Below are positions 27,072 through 36,779 of a DNA stretch of 64,000 nt, one piece after another; position 1 is the stretch's first letter, and every line of letters begins with the position of its first letter. The position numbers and the translations under genes were made by a program. Origin of the DNA: Nonomuraea solani (GTDB taxonomy: Bacteria > Actinomycetota > Actinomycetes > Streptosporangiales > Streptosporangiaceae); contig NZ_FNVT01000003.1 in assembly GCF_900108335.1 (NCBI RefSeq), forward strand, positions 289,553-353,552. The letters are read 5' to 3'. The notes beneath the pieces are model-generated. The model saw nothing but the letters and a program-made list of their open reading frames with translations, was not told the origin of the DNA and made no database searches.

Positions 27072-29177
27072 CTAGTCGCGGTCGTTGCTCACCGTGGTCT
27101 TCTGGACCTGCAGGAGGAACTCCGCGTTGGACTTGGTCTCCTTCATCTTCTCCAGGAGCAGCTCCAGCGCCTGCTGCATGTCGAGCGCGTGCAGCACCCG
27201 GCGCAGCTTCCAGACGATCTGGAGCTCGTCCTTGCCCATGAGGATCTCTTCCTTACGGGTGCCGGACGCGTCGACGTCCACCGCGGGGAAGATCCGCTTG
27301 TCGGCCAGGGAGCGGTTGAGCTTGAGCTCGGCGTTGCCGGTGCCCTTGAACTCCTCGAAGATGACCTCGTCCATCTTGGACCCGGTCTCGACCAGGGCCG
27401 TGGCGAGGATCGTCAGCGAGCCGCCGTTTTCGATGTTGCGGGCGGCGCCGAAGAACCGCTTCGGCGGGTAGAGCGCCGTGGAGTCGACACCACCCGACAG
27501 GATGCGCCCGGACGCCGGGGCCGCCAGGTTGTAGGCGCGGCCGAGGCGGGTGATCGAGTCGAGCAGCACGACGACGTCGTGGCCCAGCTCCACCAGGCGC
27601 TTGGCCCGCTCGATGGCGAGCTCGGCGACCGTGGTGTGGTCTTCGGCGGGACGGTCGAAGGTCGAGTGGATGACCTCGCCCTTGACCGACCGCTGCATGT
27701 CGGTGACCTCTTCAGGCCGCTCGTCCACGAGCACGACCATCAGGTGGCACTCGGGGTTGTTGCGGGTGATCGCGTTGGCGATCGCCTGCAGCACCATCGT
27801 CTTACCGGCCTTGGGCGGCGAGACGATGAGGCCGCGCTGGCCCTTGCCGATGGGCGAGACGAGGTCGATGATCCTCGTGGTGAGGATGTTCGGCTCGGTC
27901 TCGAGGCGCAGGCGCTCCTGCGGGTAGAGCGGCGTCAGCTTGTTGAAGTCGGGCCGGTTGCGAGCCTGCTCCGGGTCCATGCCGTTGACGGTGTCGAGGC
28001 GGACCAGGGCGTTGAACTTCTCGCGGCGCTCGCCGTCGCGCGGCTGGCGGACGGCGCCGGTGATGACGTCGCCCTTGCGCAGGCCGTTGCGGCGGATCTG
28101 GGCCAGCGAGACGTAGACGTCGTTGCTGCCCGGCAGGTAGCCGCTCGTCCTGACGAACGCGTAGTTGTCGAGGATGTCGAGGATGCCGGCGATCGGGATG
28201 AGCACGTCGTCGTCGCCGATGACCGGGTCGCTGCTCTCGAAGCGCTCACGGCCCCTGCCGCGGTTGCGCTCACGGAAGCGGCCTCTGCGGCCACGCCGGT
28301 CGTCGTCATCGCCGCCGCCGCGCGGGTCGCTGCGCTGGTCGCCCCGCTGGTCACGGCCGCCGGAGTCGGCGGCGCGCTCGCGCTGGTCGCCACGGCCGCC
28401 GTCGCGGCCACCGTCACGACCGTCGCGGCCGTCGCGGCCGTCACGGCCATCGCGACTGTCACGGCCATCGCGGCTGTCACGACCGTCACGAATGTCACGG
28501 CCGCCGTCGCGCCCGCTCTCGACGCGACCGCTCTCACCGCGGTCACCGCCGGAGCGGTCACTGCGGTCACTGCGGTCGCTACTGCGGTCACTGGTGCGGT
28601 CGGTGCCACGGTCACCGCGGTCGCCGCGCTCACGGCGCTCGCCACGGCTGCGGCGCTCACGACGGCTCTCGCCACGGTCGGTACGCGAGTCGCCCTGTCC
28701 GGCGTCCGCGAGCGGAGCCTGCTGCTCCACGACCGGCTCGGCCGGGGCGGCGGCGACGGGCTCGGGCGCCGTCACGACGGGCTCGGCGGCCGGGGCCGCG
28801 GCCTGCGGAGCGGGCTCCTCGGCGGCCTTGGGGCGGGACCGTTCCCTGCGTGCGCGGGTGGGCCGTTCGGCCGCGGGCGGCGCCTCGGTCGTGACCGGGG
28901 CCGCCGCCTCCGCGGCGGGCGCGGCCGACGGTGCGCCTTCTCCGGATCCGCCACCCTGCTTCTCCTGGATGGCCGCGATCAGCTGGCTCTTCCGCATGCG
29001 CCCGGTCCCGCTGATGCCCAGCTCCGCAGCCATTTTCTGCAGCTCGGGCAGCACCTTGGCGGACAGGCCGGTGCCAGAGCGACGCGCACGCGGCTTGGCC
29101 GCTGCGCGGGTGGGGGTGTCGCCGGACGCCGGCTCAGCGCCTGATGCGTCGGAGAGGAGTTCGGTGGTGTCGCTCAA
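27072..29177 (-). CDS. rho: Transcription termination factor Rho with long disordered insertion
   Basis: 701 aa, against about 420 in E. coli. The N-terminal Rho_N helix domain (about 40-75) is followed by about 235 residues of Ala/Pro/Glu and then Arg/Asp/Gly repeats ([14 protein letters not shown]), ending in [16 protein letters not shown]. Then come the RNA-binding cold-shock domain ([20 protein letters not shown]), Walker [15 protein letters not shown], Walker B VVLLDSIT, the Q loop and the R loop. Such insertions are usual in actinobacteria and add RNA binding. The start is TTG with AAGGA 8 nt upstream. It follows thrB with a 460-nt leader. Confidence 0.95.
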   Translation of the reverse strand: MSDTTELLSDASGAEPASGDTPTRAAAKPRARRSGTGLSAKVLPELQKMAAELGISGTGRMRKSQLIAAIQEKQGGGSGEGAPSAAPAAEAAAPVTTEAPPAAERPTRARRERSRPKAAEEPAPQAAAPAAEPVVTAPEPVAAAPAEPVVEQQAPLADAGQGDSRTDRGESRRERRSRGERRERGDRGDRGTDRTSDRSSDRSDRSDRSGGDRGESGRVESGRDGGRDIRDGRDSRDGRDSRDGRDGRDGRDGRDGGRDGGRGDQRERAADSGGRDQRGDQRSDPRGGGDDDDRRGRRGRFRERNRGRGRERFESSDPVIGDDDVLIPIAGILDILDNYAFVRTSGYLPGSNDVYVSLAQIRRNGLRKGDVITGAVRQPRDGERREKFNALVRLDTVNGMDPEQARNRPDFNKLTPLYPQERLRLETEPNILTTRIIDLVSPIGKGQRGLIVSPPKAGKTMVLQAIANAITRNNPECHLMVVLVDERPEEVTDMQRSVKGEVIHSTFDRPAEDHTTVAELAIERAKRLVELGHDVVVLLDSITRLGRAYNLAAPASGRILSGGVDSTALYPPKRFFGAARNIENGGSLTILATALVETGSKMDEVIFEEFKGTGNAELKLNRSLADKRIFPAVDVDASGTRKEEILMGKDELQIVWKLRRVLHALDMQQALELLLEKMKETKSNAEFLLQVQKTTVSNDRD

Positions 29178-29637
29178 CTAAAAGGTCCTTCCCAGGGGTC
29201 GGGCGCCGGTTTTGTTCTGCCGGGCGTCCCGGAGGTGCTTGCGATCCGGCGGGACAGACCGGGTCGGGGTGCACTTTGCGATCTTCGGCTGTCGCTGGGG
29301 ACGGCCGCCACTCATAGAGGAGGGGCACGTCCACGCGGCCGATGGGCCCTGGCGCGTGGCTGACACACCCCCCAGATTGCTGTCGCCAACCAGATGTCGA
29401 GATGATTCGAACGCGCAGGTCCCCGTCGTCGCCACCTCGCGTTGCGCCAACCGGGTGTGGGCCAACCGGAGGCAACGGATTCCGGGGAGACAGCCGCGCT
29501 GCTCACGCCTCGCGACGTGAAGCATGATGCAGCGATGTATGGCTGACAAGCACGCACCCACCAAGGGGGCATCTGGTGCGGCTATCAGCCTAACATCACC
29601 AGCGCACACGGCTATTCCCTGAAGGTCTAAAGAGGCA
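29178..29637 (-). other. Long non-coding leader between thrB and rho
   Basis: 460 nt with no convincing gene; the open frames there have no coding character. It is probably the rho promoter and 5' leader. Rho is known to autoregulate in its leader in E. coli, and the weak TTG start downstream would suit such control. A direct repeat, GCCAACCGG, occurs twice near 29450-29475. No clear promoter or hairpin could be fixed by eye. Confidence 0.5.
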
Positions 29638-30567
29638 TCAGCGTGTCTCGGGGAACTGAACGTTCGCACCAACCGGGTCGACGTCCATTAGCTGGATGTG
29701 CCAGTCATTACCCACTTCTGGCGCGATCAAATCCTGCGTATCCGATGTCGAAAACGCAAGAATCGTGGGACCCGCTCCCGAAACGACCGCGGGCACGCCC
29801 ACTGCACGCAGACGTTCTACCAGATCCGCGCTCTCCCGCATCGCAGGCGCGCGGTAGTGCTGGTGGAGACGATCTTCCGTGGCGGCGAGCAGAAGCCCTC
29901 GCTCGGGCCGCTGGGTCAGCGCGGCGATCAGCAGCGCGGCCCGGCCGGCGTTGAAGGAGGCGTCCTTGTGGGGCACGTCCTTCGGCAAGAGCCCCCGCGC
30001 GGCCTCCGTGGACAACCGCGTCTGCGGGACGAGCGCCACGGGACGGATCCGCTGGTCGGGAGCAAGCTTCACCATATGTGGCAGGCCGGCGTGGTCGGAC
30101 CACGACACGGTCAGCCCGCCGGCCAGACAGGGGGCCACGTTGTCGGGGTGGCCCTCCAGCTCGGTCGCGAGCGCGAAGACGGCGTCGTCGGAGAAGGCGG
30201 CGGCGCGTTCGCTATCGGCCAAAGCGCGCGCGGCGAGAATGCCCGCGCACACCGCCGCCGCCGACGAGCCGAGACCGCGGGCGTGCGGGATCCTGTTGAG
30301 ACAGCGCAGGTCGATCGCCTCGGGCTGAGGAGCCCCCATGCGGTCGAACGTCGTGCGCATCACGCGGACGATCAGGTGCCCCTCGCCGAGCTCGACCTCG
30401 CCCGCCCCTTCGCCCCGCACGCTGACGCGCACTCCAGGCTCCCCGCCGATCGTGGCCTCGATCTCGTCGTACAGGTTCAGTGCCAGCCCCAGCGTGTCGA
30501 ACCCCGGCCCCAGGTTCGCCGACGTGGCGGGCACGCGGATCTCAACGGTCCTCAAATCTGTGTTCAC
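29638..30567 (-). CDS. thrB: Homoserine kinase
   Basis: 309 aa GHMP kinase phosphorylating homoserine for threonine synthesis. Motifs: PATSANLGPGFDTLGLAL at the N-terminus, the ATP loop HARGLGSSAAAVCAG, and the C-terminal SGAGPTILAF. The GTG at 30567 is preferred, since it avoids overlap with thrC (stop at 30584) and fits the domain boundary; GGGGAC is about 9 nt upstream. Second gene of thrC-thrB. Confidence 0.93.
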   Translation of the reverse strand: MNTDLRTVEIRVPATSANLGPGFDTLGLALNLYDEIEATIGGEPGVRVSVRGEGAGEVELGEGHLIVRVMRTTFDRMGAPQPEAIDLRCLNRIPHARGLGSSAAAVCAGILAARALADSERAAAFSDDAVFALATELEGHPDNVAPCLAGGLTVSWSDHAGLPHMVKLAPDQRIRPVALVPQTRLSTEAARGLLPKDVPHKDASFNAGRAALLIAALTQRPERGLLLAATEDRLHQHYRAPAMRESADLVERLRAVGVPAVVSGAGPTILAFSTSDTQDLIAPEVGNDWHIQLMDVDPVGANVQFPETR

Positions 30568-30583
30568 TCCCCGTATGTCCCCG

Positions 30584-31642
30584 TCAGGCGAGGTTGAGCG
30601 CCGCCGCGGCGGCGTGGACATCGATGGGGATGACGACCGGCGCCGGCGCCCCCGAGATGGCCCAGTCAGGGTCCTTCAGCCCGTTACCGGTGACCGTGCA
30701 GACGATGCGCTGCCCCGGCTCCACCAGCCCCTGCGCGTGGGCCTGCAGCAGGCCCGCGACGCTGGCGGCCGAGGCGAGCTCGACGAACACGCCCTCCTCC
30801 TGCGCCAGCAGCTTGTACGCCGCCGCGATCTGCCGATCGGTCACCGCCTGGATGGCGCCCCCCGAATCGTCGCGCGCCGCGGTGGCCAGCGACCAGGAGG
30901 CCGGGTTGCCGATGCGGATCGCGGTGGCGATCGTGTGCGGATGGACGACGGGCGCGCCCTCGACGATGGGCGCCGAGCCGCTGGCCTGGAAGCCGAACAT
31001 GCGCGGCCGCTTCGTCGACACCCCGTCGTCGAAGTATTCCTGGTAACCCATCCAGTAGGCCGAGATGTTGCCCGCGTTGCCCACCGGGATGCAGTGGATG
31101 TCGGGGGCGTCACCCAGGGTGTCGACGATCTCGAACGCCGCCGTCTTCTGCCCCTGCAGCCGGAACGGGTTGACCGAGTTGACCAGCGCGATCGGATAGC
31201 TGGACGACAGCTTGCGGGTCATCTCCAGGCAGTCGTCGAACGACCCCTCGACCTGCAGCAGCGTGGCCCCGTGCACGAGCGCCTGGGCCAGCTTGCCCAT
31301 GGCGATCTTCCCCTTCGGCACCAGCACGGCGCAGGTCAGCCCGGCGCGCACGGCGTAGGCCGCCGCGGAGGCCGAGGTGTTGCCGGTGGAGGCGCAGATG
31401 ACCGCCTTGGCCCCCTCCTCGACCGCCTTGCTGATCGCCATGGTCATCCCGCGGTCCTTGAAGCTGCCCGTCGGGTTGGCCCCCTCGACCTTCAGGTAGA
31501 CGTCGCACCCCGTGAGAGCGGAGACGCGGTGTGCCGGCACCAGCGGCGTGCCGCCCTCGAGCAGCGTGATGACCGGCGTGTTCGCGGTGACCGGAAGACG
31601 CTCGCGGTACTCCTCGATGAGGCCACGCCACGACCTGCCCAT
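30584..31642 (-). CDS. thrC: Threonine synthase
   Basis: 352 aa, fold type II PLP enzyme of the short class. The PLP lysine is in GSFKDRGM (about residue 60), with [14 protein letters not shown] and the phosphate-binding GNAGN. It converts O-phosphohomoserine to threonine. The ATG at 31642 has AGGGAG upstream. In most actinobacteria hom precedes it directly; here the two are 10.3 kb apart, with a glycosyltransferase island between. Confidence 0.94.
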   Translation of the reverse strand: MGRSWRGLIEEYRERLPVTANTPVITLLEGGTPLVPAHRVSALTGCDVYLKVEGANPTGSFKDRGMTMAISKAVEEGAKAVICASTGNTSASAAAYAVRAGLTCAVLVPKGKIAMGKLAQALVHGATLLQVEGSFDDCLEMTRKLSSSYPIALVNSVNPFRLQGQKTAAFEIVDTLGDAPDIHCIPVGNAGNISAYWMGYQEYFDDGVSTKRPRMFGFQASGSAPIVEGAPVVHPHTIATAIRIGNPASWSLATAARDDSGGAIQAVTDRQIAAAYKLLAQEEGVFVELASAASVAGLLQAHAQGLVEPGQRIVCTVTGNGLKDPDWAISGAPAPVVIPIDVHAAAAALNLA

Positions 31643-31798
31643 GATGACTCCCTACCTGCGGTGTTGGGCACAGAGTGTACGGGGTGCGGCGGCCCCCCGC
31701 CGCGCCGCGTCCACAGGTCGGACGCACCCGTTGGACAGGGGCACTATTCAGGAAATTCTCAGCATCTCCCGATAAGGTCTCGGCAGGGGGTCACCACC

Positions 31799-33274
31799 AT
31801 GAACGCGCGTCCTGCTCTGAGGCAGAACGACTTTTCACCAGTAGCGGCACCGCAGCTCGGCGCCTGGTCGCCCGCCCTTTCCGTGAGCGTGGTGATACCC
31901 GCTCACGGCGGGCAGGACAAGCTCGACCTGACGCTGGCGGCGCTGGCCGCGCAGACATATCCGGACCACCTGATGGAGGTCCTGGTCGTCGACGACGGCA
32001 GCCGCCCGCCGCTCCGGTTGCCGGAGCTGCGGCCGGTCAACACCCGTCTCGTACGAGTCCGCGACGGCTGGGGCATCTCCAACGCCGTCAACACCGGCGC
32101 CAAGGCCGCCGACGGCGAGATCATCCAGCGGCTCGACGCCGACATGGTGGCCTGCCGCGAGCACATCGAGGCCCTGGCCCGCTGGCACCACGTGACCGAC
32201 TACCTGGTCACGATCGGGATGAAGAAGTTCGTCGAGGTGCCGCCGGTCACCGCCGCCCAGGTCTTCGAGGCCAAGCGGCTGGGCGAGGTGTTCGACCTCG
32301 ACTCGGCCGTGTCGAGCTCGACCGAGGCCACGATCGCCAAGACCGACGGGCTGCGCAAGAGCCGTAATCCGTACCACGTGTGCACCGGGCCGACGTTCGC
32401 CCTGCCCAGGGAGGTCTTCCACGCGGTGGGCGGGCTCGACCCGACCGTGGCGCGCGGGGAGGACACCGAGTTCTCCTACCGGCTGGCCATGTACGGCGTC
32501 GTGTTCGTGCCCGACCTGGCCGCGGAGGCCGTGCATCTGGGGTTGCCCGCCCAGCATCGTAACCGGGAGCGGGCGGTGCGGGCGGTGGAGCCGTACCTGG
32601 CGCATCGGATCCCGCTGCGCAGGGACCTGCGCAAGGACCGCGGACGGCGGTGGCTGGTGCCGTACGTGGAGATCGTGCTCGACGTGACCGACACCTCCGA
32701 GGCCGTGGTGCGGCGGGCGGTGGCGGCGGCGCTGGACGGCAAGCTGCAGGACGTCGTGGTGACGCTGGTCGGGCCGTGGTCGCGGCTGGACGACTCGCGG
32801 CGTTTCGCCCTGTCCGACGCGTGTTTCGAGCTGCGGCTGATGCGTGACCTGTACGCGCACGACGAACGCGTCCGGCTCATCGACGAGGCCGCGCCGACGC
32901 CCGCGCCGACGCCGTTCCGCTATCGCGGGCCGGTGGACGTGCCGCTGCACCGGGCGACGCTGGAGCGGATGATCGAGTCGGTGCAGAAGGATCTGACCGG
33001 GGTTCTGGTCGTGGACCTGCCGGACGGGCGGACGGCCCGGCTCGAACGCACCTCGGCCCTCGGCCGCGCGGCCCTGCTGACGGACGGCGACTCCGACGTC
33101 GACGACGTCATCTCCGTCACGCACGGGGTGCGCCACGAGCCGCCGGACCGCTTCTGGCCCGCGCCGACGCAGCCCGAGCCGGTCACCATCCCCGCCCCGG
33201 TGGCGGTCGTCCCGGCGGAGCCGCCGGAGAAGACGCTGCTGCGCCGCCTGAAGTCGGCGCTCCGCCCGAACTGA
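31799..33274 (+). CDS. Tandem GT-A glycosyltransferase, second domain DxD-less
   Basis: 491 aa. Domain 1 (about 25-260) is a GT2-type transferase: VVIPAHGGQDKLDLTLAAL, VVDDGS, the metal-binding RLDADM, and GEDTEFSYRLA near the acceptor site. Domain 2 (about 285-460) repeats the GT-A pattern (VPYVEIVLDV, then a helix and VTLVGPW) but lacks both the VVDDGS acid and the DxD; the equivalent site reads YRGPVDV. A short Pro-rich tail replaces the coiled coil of its three paralogues. ATG with AGGGGG 9 nt upstream. A possible promoter is TTGGAC-17-AATTCT at 31731-31759. It is divergent from thrC. The sugar and acceptor are unknown; no TM, so cytosolic. Confidence 0.85.
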   Translation: MNARPALRQNDFSPVAAPQLGAWSPALSVSVVIPAHGGQDKLDLTLAALAAQTYPDHLMEVLVVDDGSRPPLRLPELRPVNTRLVRVRDGWGISNAVNTGAKAADGEIIQRLDADMVACREHIEALARWHHVTDYLVTIGMKKFVEVPPVTAAQVFEAKRLGEVFDLDSAVSSSTEATIAKTDGLRKSRNPYHVCTGPTFALPREVFHAVGGLDPTVARGEDTEFSYRLAMYGVVFVPDLAAEAVHLGLPAQHRNRERAVRAVEPYLAHRIPLRRDLRKDRGRRWLVPYVEIVLDVTDTSEAVVRRAVAAALDGKLQDVVVTLVGPWSRLDDSRRFALSDACFELRLMRDLYAHDERVRLIDEAAPTPAPTPFRYRGPVDVPLHRATLERMIESVQKDLTGVLVVDLPDGRTARLERTSALGRAALLTDGDSDVDDVISVTHGVRHEPPDRFWPAPTQPEPVTIPAPVAVVPAEPPEKTLLRRLKSALRPN

Positions 33275-33283
33275 CGCCGAAAG

Positions 33284-33386
33284 CCCTCAAAGCCGCGCGA
33301 GCCGCCGGCTCTCGATCGCGCCGGCCGGCCCTCAGCCGCGCGAGCCGTCGGCCCTCGATCGCGCAGGCCGGCCCTCAGCCGCGCAG
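33284..33386. repeat. 43-45-bp tandem repeat derived from a gene's 3' end
   Basis: Two full units (33284-33328 and 33329-33371) and a third partial one (33372-33386), each beginning CCCTCAGCCGCGCGAG and containing CTCGATCGCGC. The third unit includes the stop codon and last residues of the minus-strand glycosyltransferase. The array thus looks like duplication of that gene's 3' end within the convergent gap. Confidence 0.8.
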
Positions 33387-35012
33387 GCGGCGGCGGAGCG
33401 CGCGTTTCATCGTCGTGGACACCAGCGTGCGCAGGCTCTGCTGGGCCCGGTCGGCGGCGGCGAGCTGGCGGCGCAGCGTGCCGACCTCGCGGCGCAGCTC
33501 CACCGCCGACTTGCGCCAGCGGGTGGACTCCTCTTTCCACTTGGCCACCTGCTCGCGCAGCCGCTGGTTCTCCTTGGCCAGCCTGGCGGCCTCCGCCTGC
33601 GCCTCCAGGCGCGCCCGGTAGGCCCCTCGCCGTCCCAGCGGCGGCACCGGTTCGGTGGTGAAGCCGTAGGTTCCGGCCTCGACCCAGGAGACGCCCGACA
33701 CCGCGTCCACCACGTCGTCCAGGTCCTCGCCGGGGGCGGCGACGACGCGGGCCCTGGCGAAGGCCGAGACGCGTTCGAGCCGGGCCGCCACGACGCCCTC
33801 CGACGACTCGTGCAGCAGCACGTTGACCAGGCCAAGGCCCTCGTCGCGGGCCAGGTCGAGCAGCCGCGCCAGGGTGTCCTCGCCGGGGATCCAACCGGCG
33901 GGCAGCCGCAGCACGAACGGCACCGCCGGGTCCACGTCGGGGGTCGTGGCCAGGCGTACCCGGCCGTCGTGGAGGTAGTGCCCGTGGACGAGCACCCGCT
34001 CCAGATCGGGGTCGCGGAGCGGGGCGCGGCGGTCGCGGTCGAGGGTGTCCCAGGGGCCGACGACGTGCGCGTGCAGGTCGGGGATGGTGCCGGCGAGCAC
34101 CGCGTCCACGCTCGCCCGCACCTTGTCGTAGCCCGCCGTCCCGTCCACGACCACGGCGACGTACGGGACCTTCCACTGCCGCCCGGGATGGCCGCGCAGC
34201 CAGCGGTAGGCCGGGATGCGGTCGGCCACGAACGCGTGGCTGACCCGGTCGATCGGCGCCTTGTCGCGCATCCGCATCGTCGGCCCGAGGTGGTAGGCGC
34301 GGGCCGACGGCTCCGGTACGAAGACCGCCCCCGCCTGCCCCAGCCGGTAGCCCATCTCAGTGTCCTGCCCGAGGATCAGCTCCTCGTCCATCGGCCCGGC
34401 CGCCTCGATCAGCCGGGCACCGACCGAGGTCGCGCCGCCCACATGGAGGCTGAACGGACGCTGCGGGTTGTCTGTGAGGCCGTCGGTGCGCTCGACCAGG
34501 TCGACGATCCAGGCGTGCGGCTCGGCGGGCTCGAAGTACGCGGCGAGGTCGCCGGGCAGCTCGGCGGGCGGCGCCACGTCGGTGAACCGGATGTATCCGG
34601 TCACGACCAGGTACGGGGCCGCGTGGTGCCACCGCATGTGGGCCTCGATCGCGCCCGGGGTGAGCACCACGTCGGAGTCGAGCCAGTGGATCACGTCGCC
34701 GGTGGCCTCGGCCAGGCCGGCGTTGCGGGCCGCGGCCCGGCCTGGGCGCGAGCAGGTGATCAGCCGGGCGCCGGCGGGCGCGCCGGCGGGCAGCCGCAGC
34801 GGCGGCGCGCTGCCGTTGTCGACGACGATGACCTCGATGAGCCCGGCCGGGTACGTCTGCCGCGCCAGCGCGGCGAGCACCAGGTCGAGCTTGTCCTGCC
34901 CCCCGTAGGCCGGGATGACGACGCTGACCCTGAGCCGCGGCGTGAAACGTTCGTCGGGCTTCAGGGTCCGATAGTCGTTGCCGCGCACCCTGAGGCCGTC
35001 CGGCACCGTCAT
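33375..35012 (-). CDS. Tandem GT-A glycosyltransferase with coiled-coil tail
   Basis: 545 aa. Domain 1 (about 25-265): VVIPAYGGQDKLDLVLAAL, VVDNGS, metal site HWLDSDVV, and GQDTEMGYRLGQAGAVFVPE. Domain 2 (about 280-440) has VPYVAVVVDG...VVGPWDTL but an LPAGW in place of DxD. Residues about 450-535 are a strong coiled coil (ARLEAQAEAARLAKENQRL and onward) with a basic end. The ATG at 35012 overlaps the stop of the upstream gene (ATGA). It is closely paralogous to the genes at 36776 and 40197 on the other strand. Confidence 0.85.
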   Translation of the reverse strand: MTVPDGLRVRGNDYRTLKPDERFTPRLRVSVVIPAYGGQDKLDLVLAALARQTYPAGLIEVIVVDNGSAPPLRLPAGAPAGARLITCSRPGRAAARNAGLAEATGDVIHWLDSDVVLTPGAIEAHMRWHHAAPYLVVTGYIRFTDVAPPAELPGDLAAYFEPAEPHAWIVDLVERTDGLTDNPQRPFSLHVGGATSVGARLIEAAGPMDEELILGQDTEMGYRLGQAGAVFVPEPSARAYHLGPTMRMRDKAPIDRVSHAFVADRIPAYRWLRGHPGRQWKVPYVAVVVDGTAGYDKVRASVDAVLAGTIPDLHAHVVGPWDTLDRDRRAPLRDPDLERVLVHGHYLHDGRVRLATTPDVDPAVPFVLRLPAGWIPGEDTLARLLDLARDEGLGLVNVLLHESSEGVVAARLERVSAFARARVVAAPGEDLDDVVDAVSGVSWVEAGTYGFTTEPVPPLGRRGAYRARLEAQAEAARLAKENQRLREQVAKWKEESTRWRKSAVELRREVGTLRRQLAAADRAQQSLRTLVSTTMKRALRRRLRG

Positions 35013-36079
35013 GCGGCTTCCATCAGCAGGCTCGGGCGGAACCCCCGCCACTGGTTGGCCGCCACCTTCACGAAGTGGGCCAGCGGGAGCTGCCAGGTGT
35101 GGTCGTCGCTGAGCCCCCTGCGCAGGACGTAGCCGAGCCCGTGCGTGCGATAGACGCGCGCGCCGGCATTTTGCGCCGCTTTCAAGAATTCACGATCAAC
35201 GGCGCGCGGCAACGCAGGAAATCCCCCTATTTCGCGGAATTTCTCCCGGGCAATCATGATCGTTCCGCCCGCCACATGATCGGACCACACCTCGCTCGGA
35301 TAGCCCGCCCCACTCGCGAACGTCGTGCGCCTGATCGTCGCCTTCAAGGGCGCCAGGTAGAAGAACTCGGCCGTCGTGCCGACGACGTCGGCCCCCGCGT
35401 ACGACCTGGCCATGAACAGGTCGGCCAGGTGGCGGGGGCCGTACCAGTCGTCGTCGTCCCACTTCGCCAGGTGGTCGGCGCTCGCCAGGGCCGCGGCCCG
35501 GTTGAGCACCTCGCCGAACGGCACGGAGGCGTCCGCCTCGACCCAGCGCACGGGCAGCGAGCAGGACTCCACCGCCGCGCGTACCTGCTCGAACGCCACT
35601 CCGTGCAGCCCCAGCAGCACCTCGGCCGCGACGTCGCGCTGGCGCTCCATCTGGGCCAGCGCCGCGCCGACCAGGCCGGGCCGCTTGGTCGACATGACGA
35701 TGCCGACCTGGGGCGCCGGGCCTGGGTGGGCCAGGCGGCGCAGGCGCACGCTGTGCTCCTCGCGCCGCAGGTCGGCCAGGTTGCCGGCGGTGCCGTCGGG
35801 GGCGTGGCCGAGCCAGGCGTGGTCGGTGAGCGGCGCGGCGAGGTCGCCGGGCACCCAGCGCGGCGCGTGGGCCGCCGTCAGCGGGATCCCGGCGGCGGCC
35901 AGGCTCAGCAGGCCGTCGAGCGGCACCTTCGCGGCCGGCCACTCGACTTCGAGGCCGCGCAGCGGCCGCAGTGCGGCCACGTCGGGCCGCTGACCATCGA
36001 CCGCCCAGCCTTCGCCGGCCCAGTGCAGGCGGGCCAGCCCCTTCTCCGGCGTACGAGTGAAGCCGCAGGGGGTCGACAT
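35009..36079 (-). CDS. GT-A glycosyltransferase, class with KWDDDDWYGP site
   Basis: 356 aa. The first about 120 residues form an accessory domain (GLEVEWPAAKVPLDGLLSLA, LRREEHSVRLRR). The GT-A core follows, with VGIVMSTKRPGLVGAAL, a metal site KWDDDDWYGP, and the C-terminal RTHGLGYVLRRG...HTWQ. The same three blocks occur in the C-terminal 400 residues of the protein at 38275. ATG with AAGGAG 10 nt upstream. First of a two-gene minus-strand operon, divergent from the main island operon across a 262-bp gap with no gene. Confidence 0.82.
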   Translation of the reverse strand: MSTPCGFTRTPEKGLARLHWAGEGWAVDGQRPDVAALRPLRGLEVEWPAAKVPLDGLLSLAAAGIPLTAAHAPRWVPGDLAAPLTDHAWLGHAPDGTAGNLADLRREEHSVRLRRLAHPGPAPQVGIVMSTKRPGLVGAALAQMERQRDVAAEVLLGLHGVAFEQVRAAVESCSLPVRWVEADASVPFGEVLNRAAALASADHLAKWDDDDWYGPRHLADLFMARSYAGADVVGTTAEFFYLAPLKATIRRTTFASGAGYPSEVWSDHVAGGTIMIAREKFREIGGFPALPRAVDREFLKAAQNAGARVYRTHGLGYVLRRGLSDDHTWQLPLAHFVKVAANQWRGFRPSLLMEAA

Positions 36080-36341
36080 GGGTGGTGTGCTCCTTGACCG
36101 CTTGGGACTCAGTCGGCGCCTACCTTACGCCCGTTTTACTGGCGAGTAGACGCGGGTACCGGATTCGGCAGGCTCGGCCACGCAGGTCATGACGCCATGA
36201 TTTCTCAGTTTTCCTCCAGGAACTTATGGCACGGTAGGTGCCGATGTTGATTAAGGTGTCAATAAATCCCCAGATGTCCATGACGCCTCTGATGTCCGAT
36301 GCAGACGCCGTCAAGGCGTGAACGACGAAAGGTATGCGCGG

Positions 36342-36779
36342 ATGCTCTCGCCCCGCCGACTGGCAGCGACCGCCGCACTCGTCGCAGTACTGGCCCTTGG
36401 CGTGCTCACACTTCTCGTGCTGGCCGGCCTGATCACTCCCGGAGCGGCGGCCGCCACGGTGGCGTTCCTGGTGTCGTTCGCGGCCCTCGCCCTCCTCGTC
36501 CTGTCCGTACGCCGCCTCGACGGCAAGGCGCACCGGATCGACCTGCGGGCCAAGAAGCACGAGGCCGAGCTGGCCAAGACCACCGCGGCGCTCAAGAACG
36601 TCGAGACCAGGCTGGACGTGCTGGTCAAGGCCATCGAGGCGTCGGCCGCGCGCCGGGCCGACGACCTCGGCGCCATCCTGGCCTCGCTCGGCGAGGACCG
36701 GGTGAACGCCATGGCCAGGGCGCGAGAGGTGGAGGAGCTGCGCGACGAGGTTCGCGCGCTGGCCAAGGACCGGGTTTGA
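36342..36779 (+). CDS. Two-TM membrane protein with cytoplasmic coiled coil
   Basis: 145 aa, no recognised family. Residues about 8-30 and 36-56 form a TM hairpin with a short Gly/Pro turn (LITPGAAAA). Residues 60-145 form a charged helix with heptad character (KHEAELAKTTAALKNVETRL). The ATG at 36342 has AAAGG 9 nt upstream; a GTG at 36318 is less likely. It leads an operon of glycosyltransferases and its stop overlaps the next start (TTGA). A role as membrane anchor or length gauge for the coiled-coil glycosyltransferases is inference. Confidence 0.75.
   Translation: MLSPRRLAATAALVAVLALGVLTLLVLAGLITPGAAAATVAFLVSFAALALLVLSVRRLDGKAHRIDLRAKKHEAELAKTTAALKNVETRLDVLVKAIEASAARRADDLGAILASLGEDRVNAMARAREVEELRDEVRALAKDRV

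Noticed and set aside
29178..29672. 164-aa minus-strand frame in the rho leader
   Set aside because: No homology pattern or ribosome site, and it overlaps thrB; better explained as non-coding leader.
30338..31798. Upstream extension of the first island glycosyltransferase
   Set aside because: Open by GC bias across thrC; the ATG at 31799 has a Shine-Dalgarno and the conserved N-terminus.
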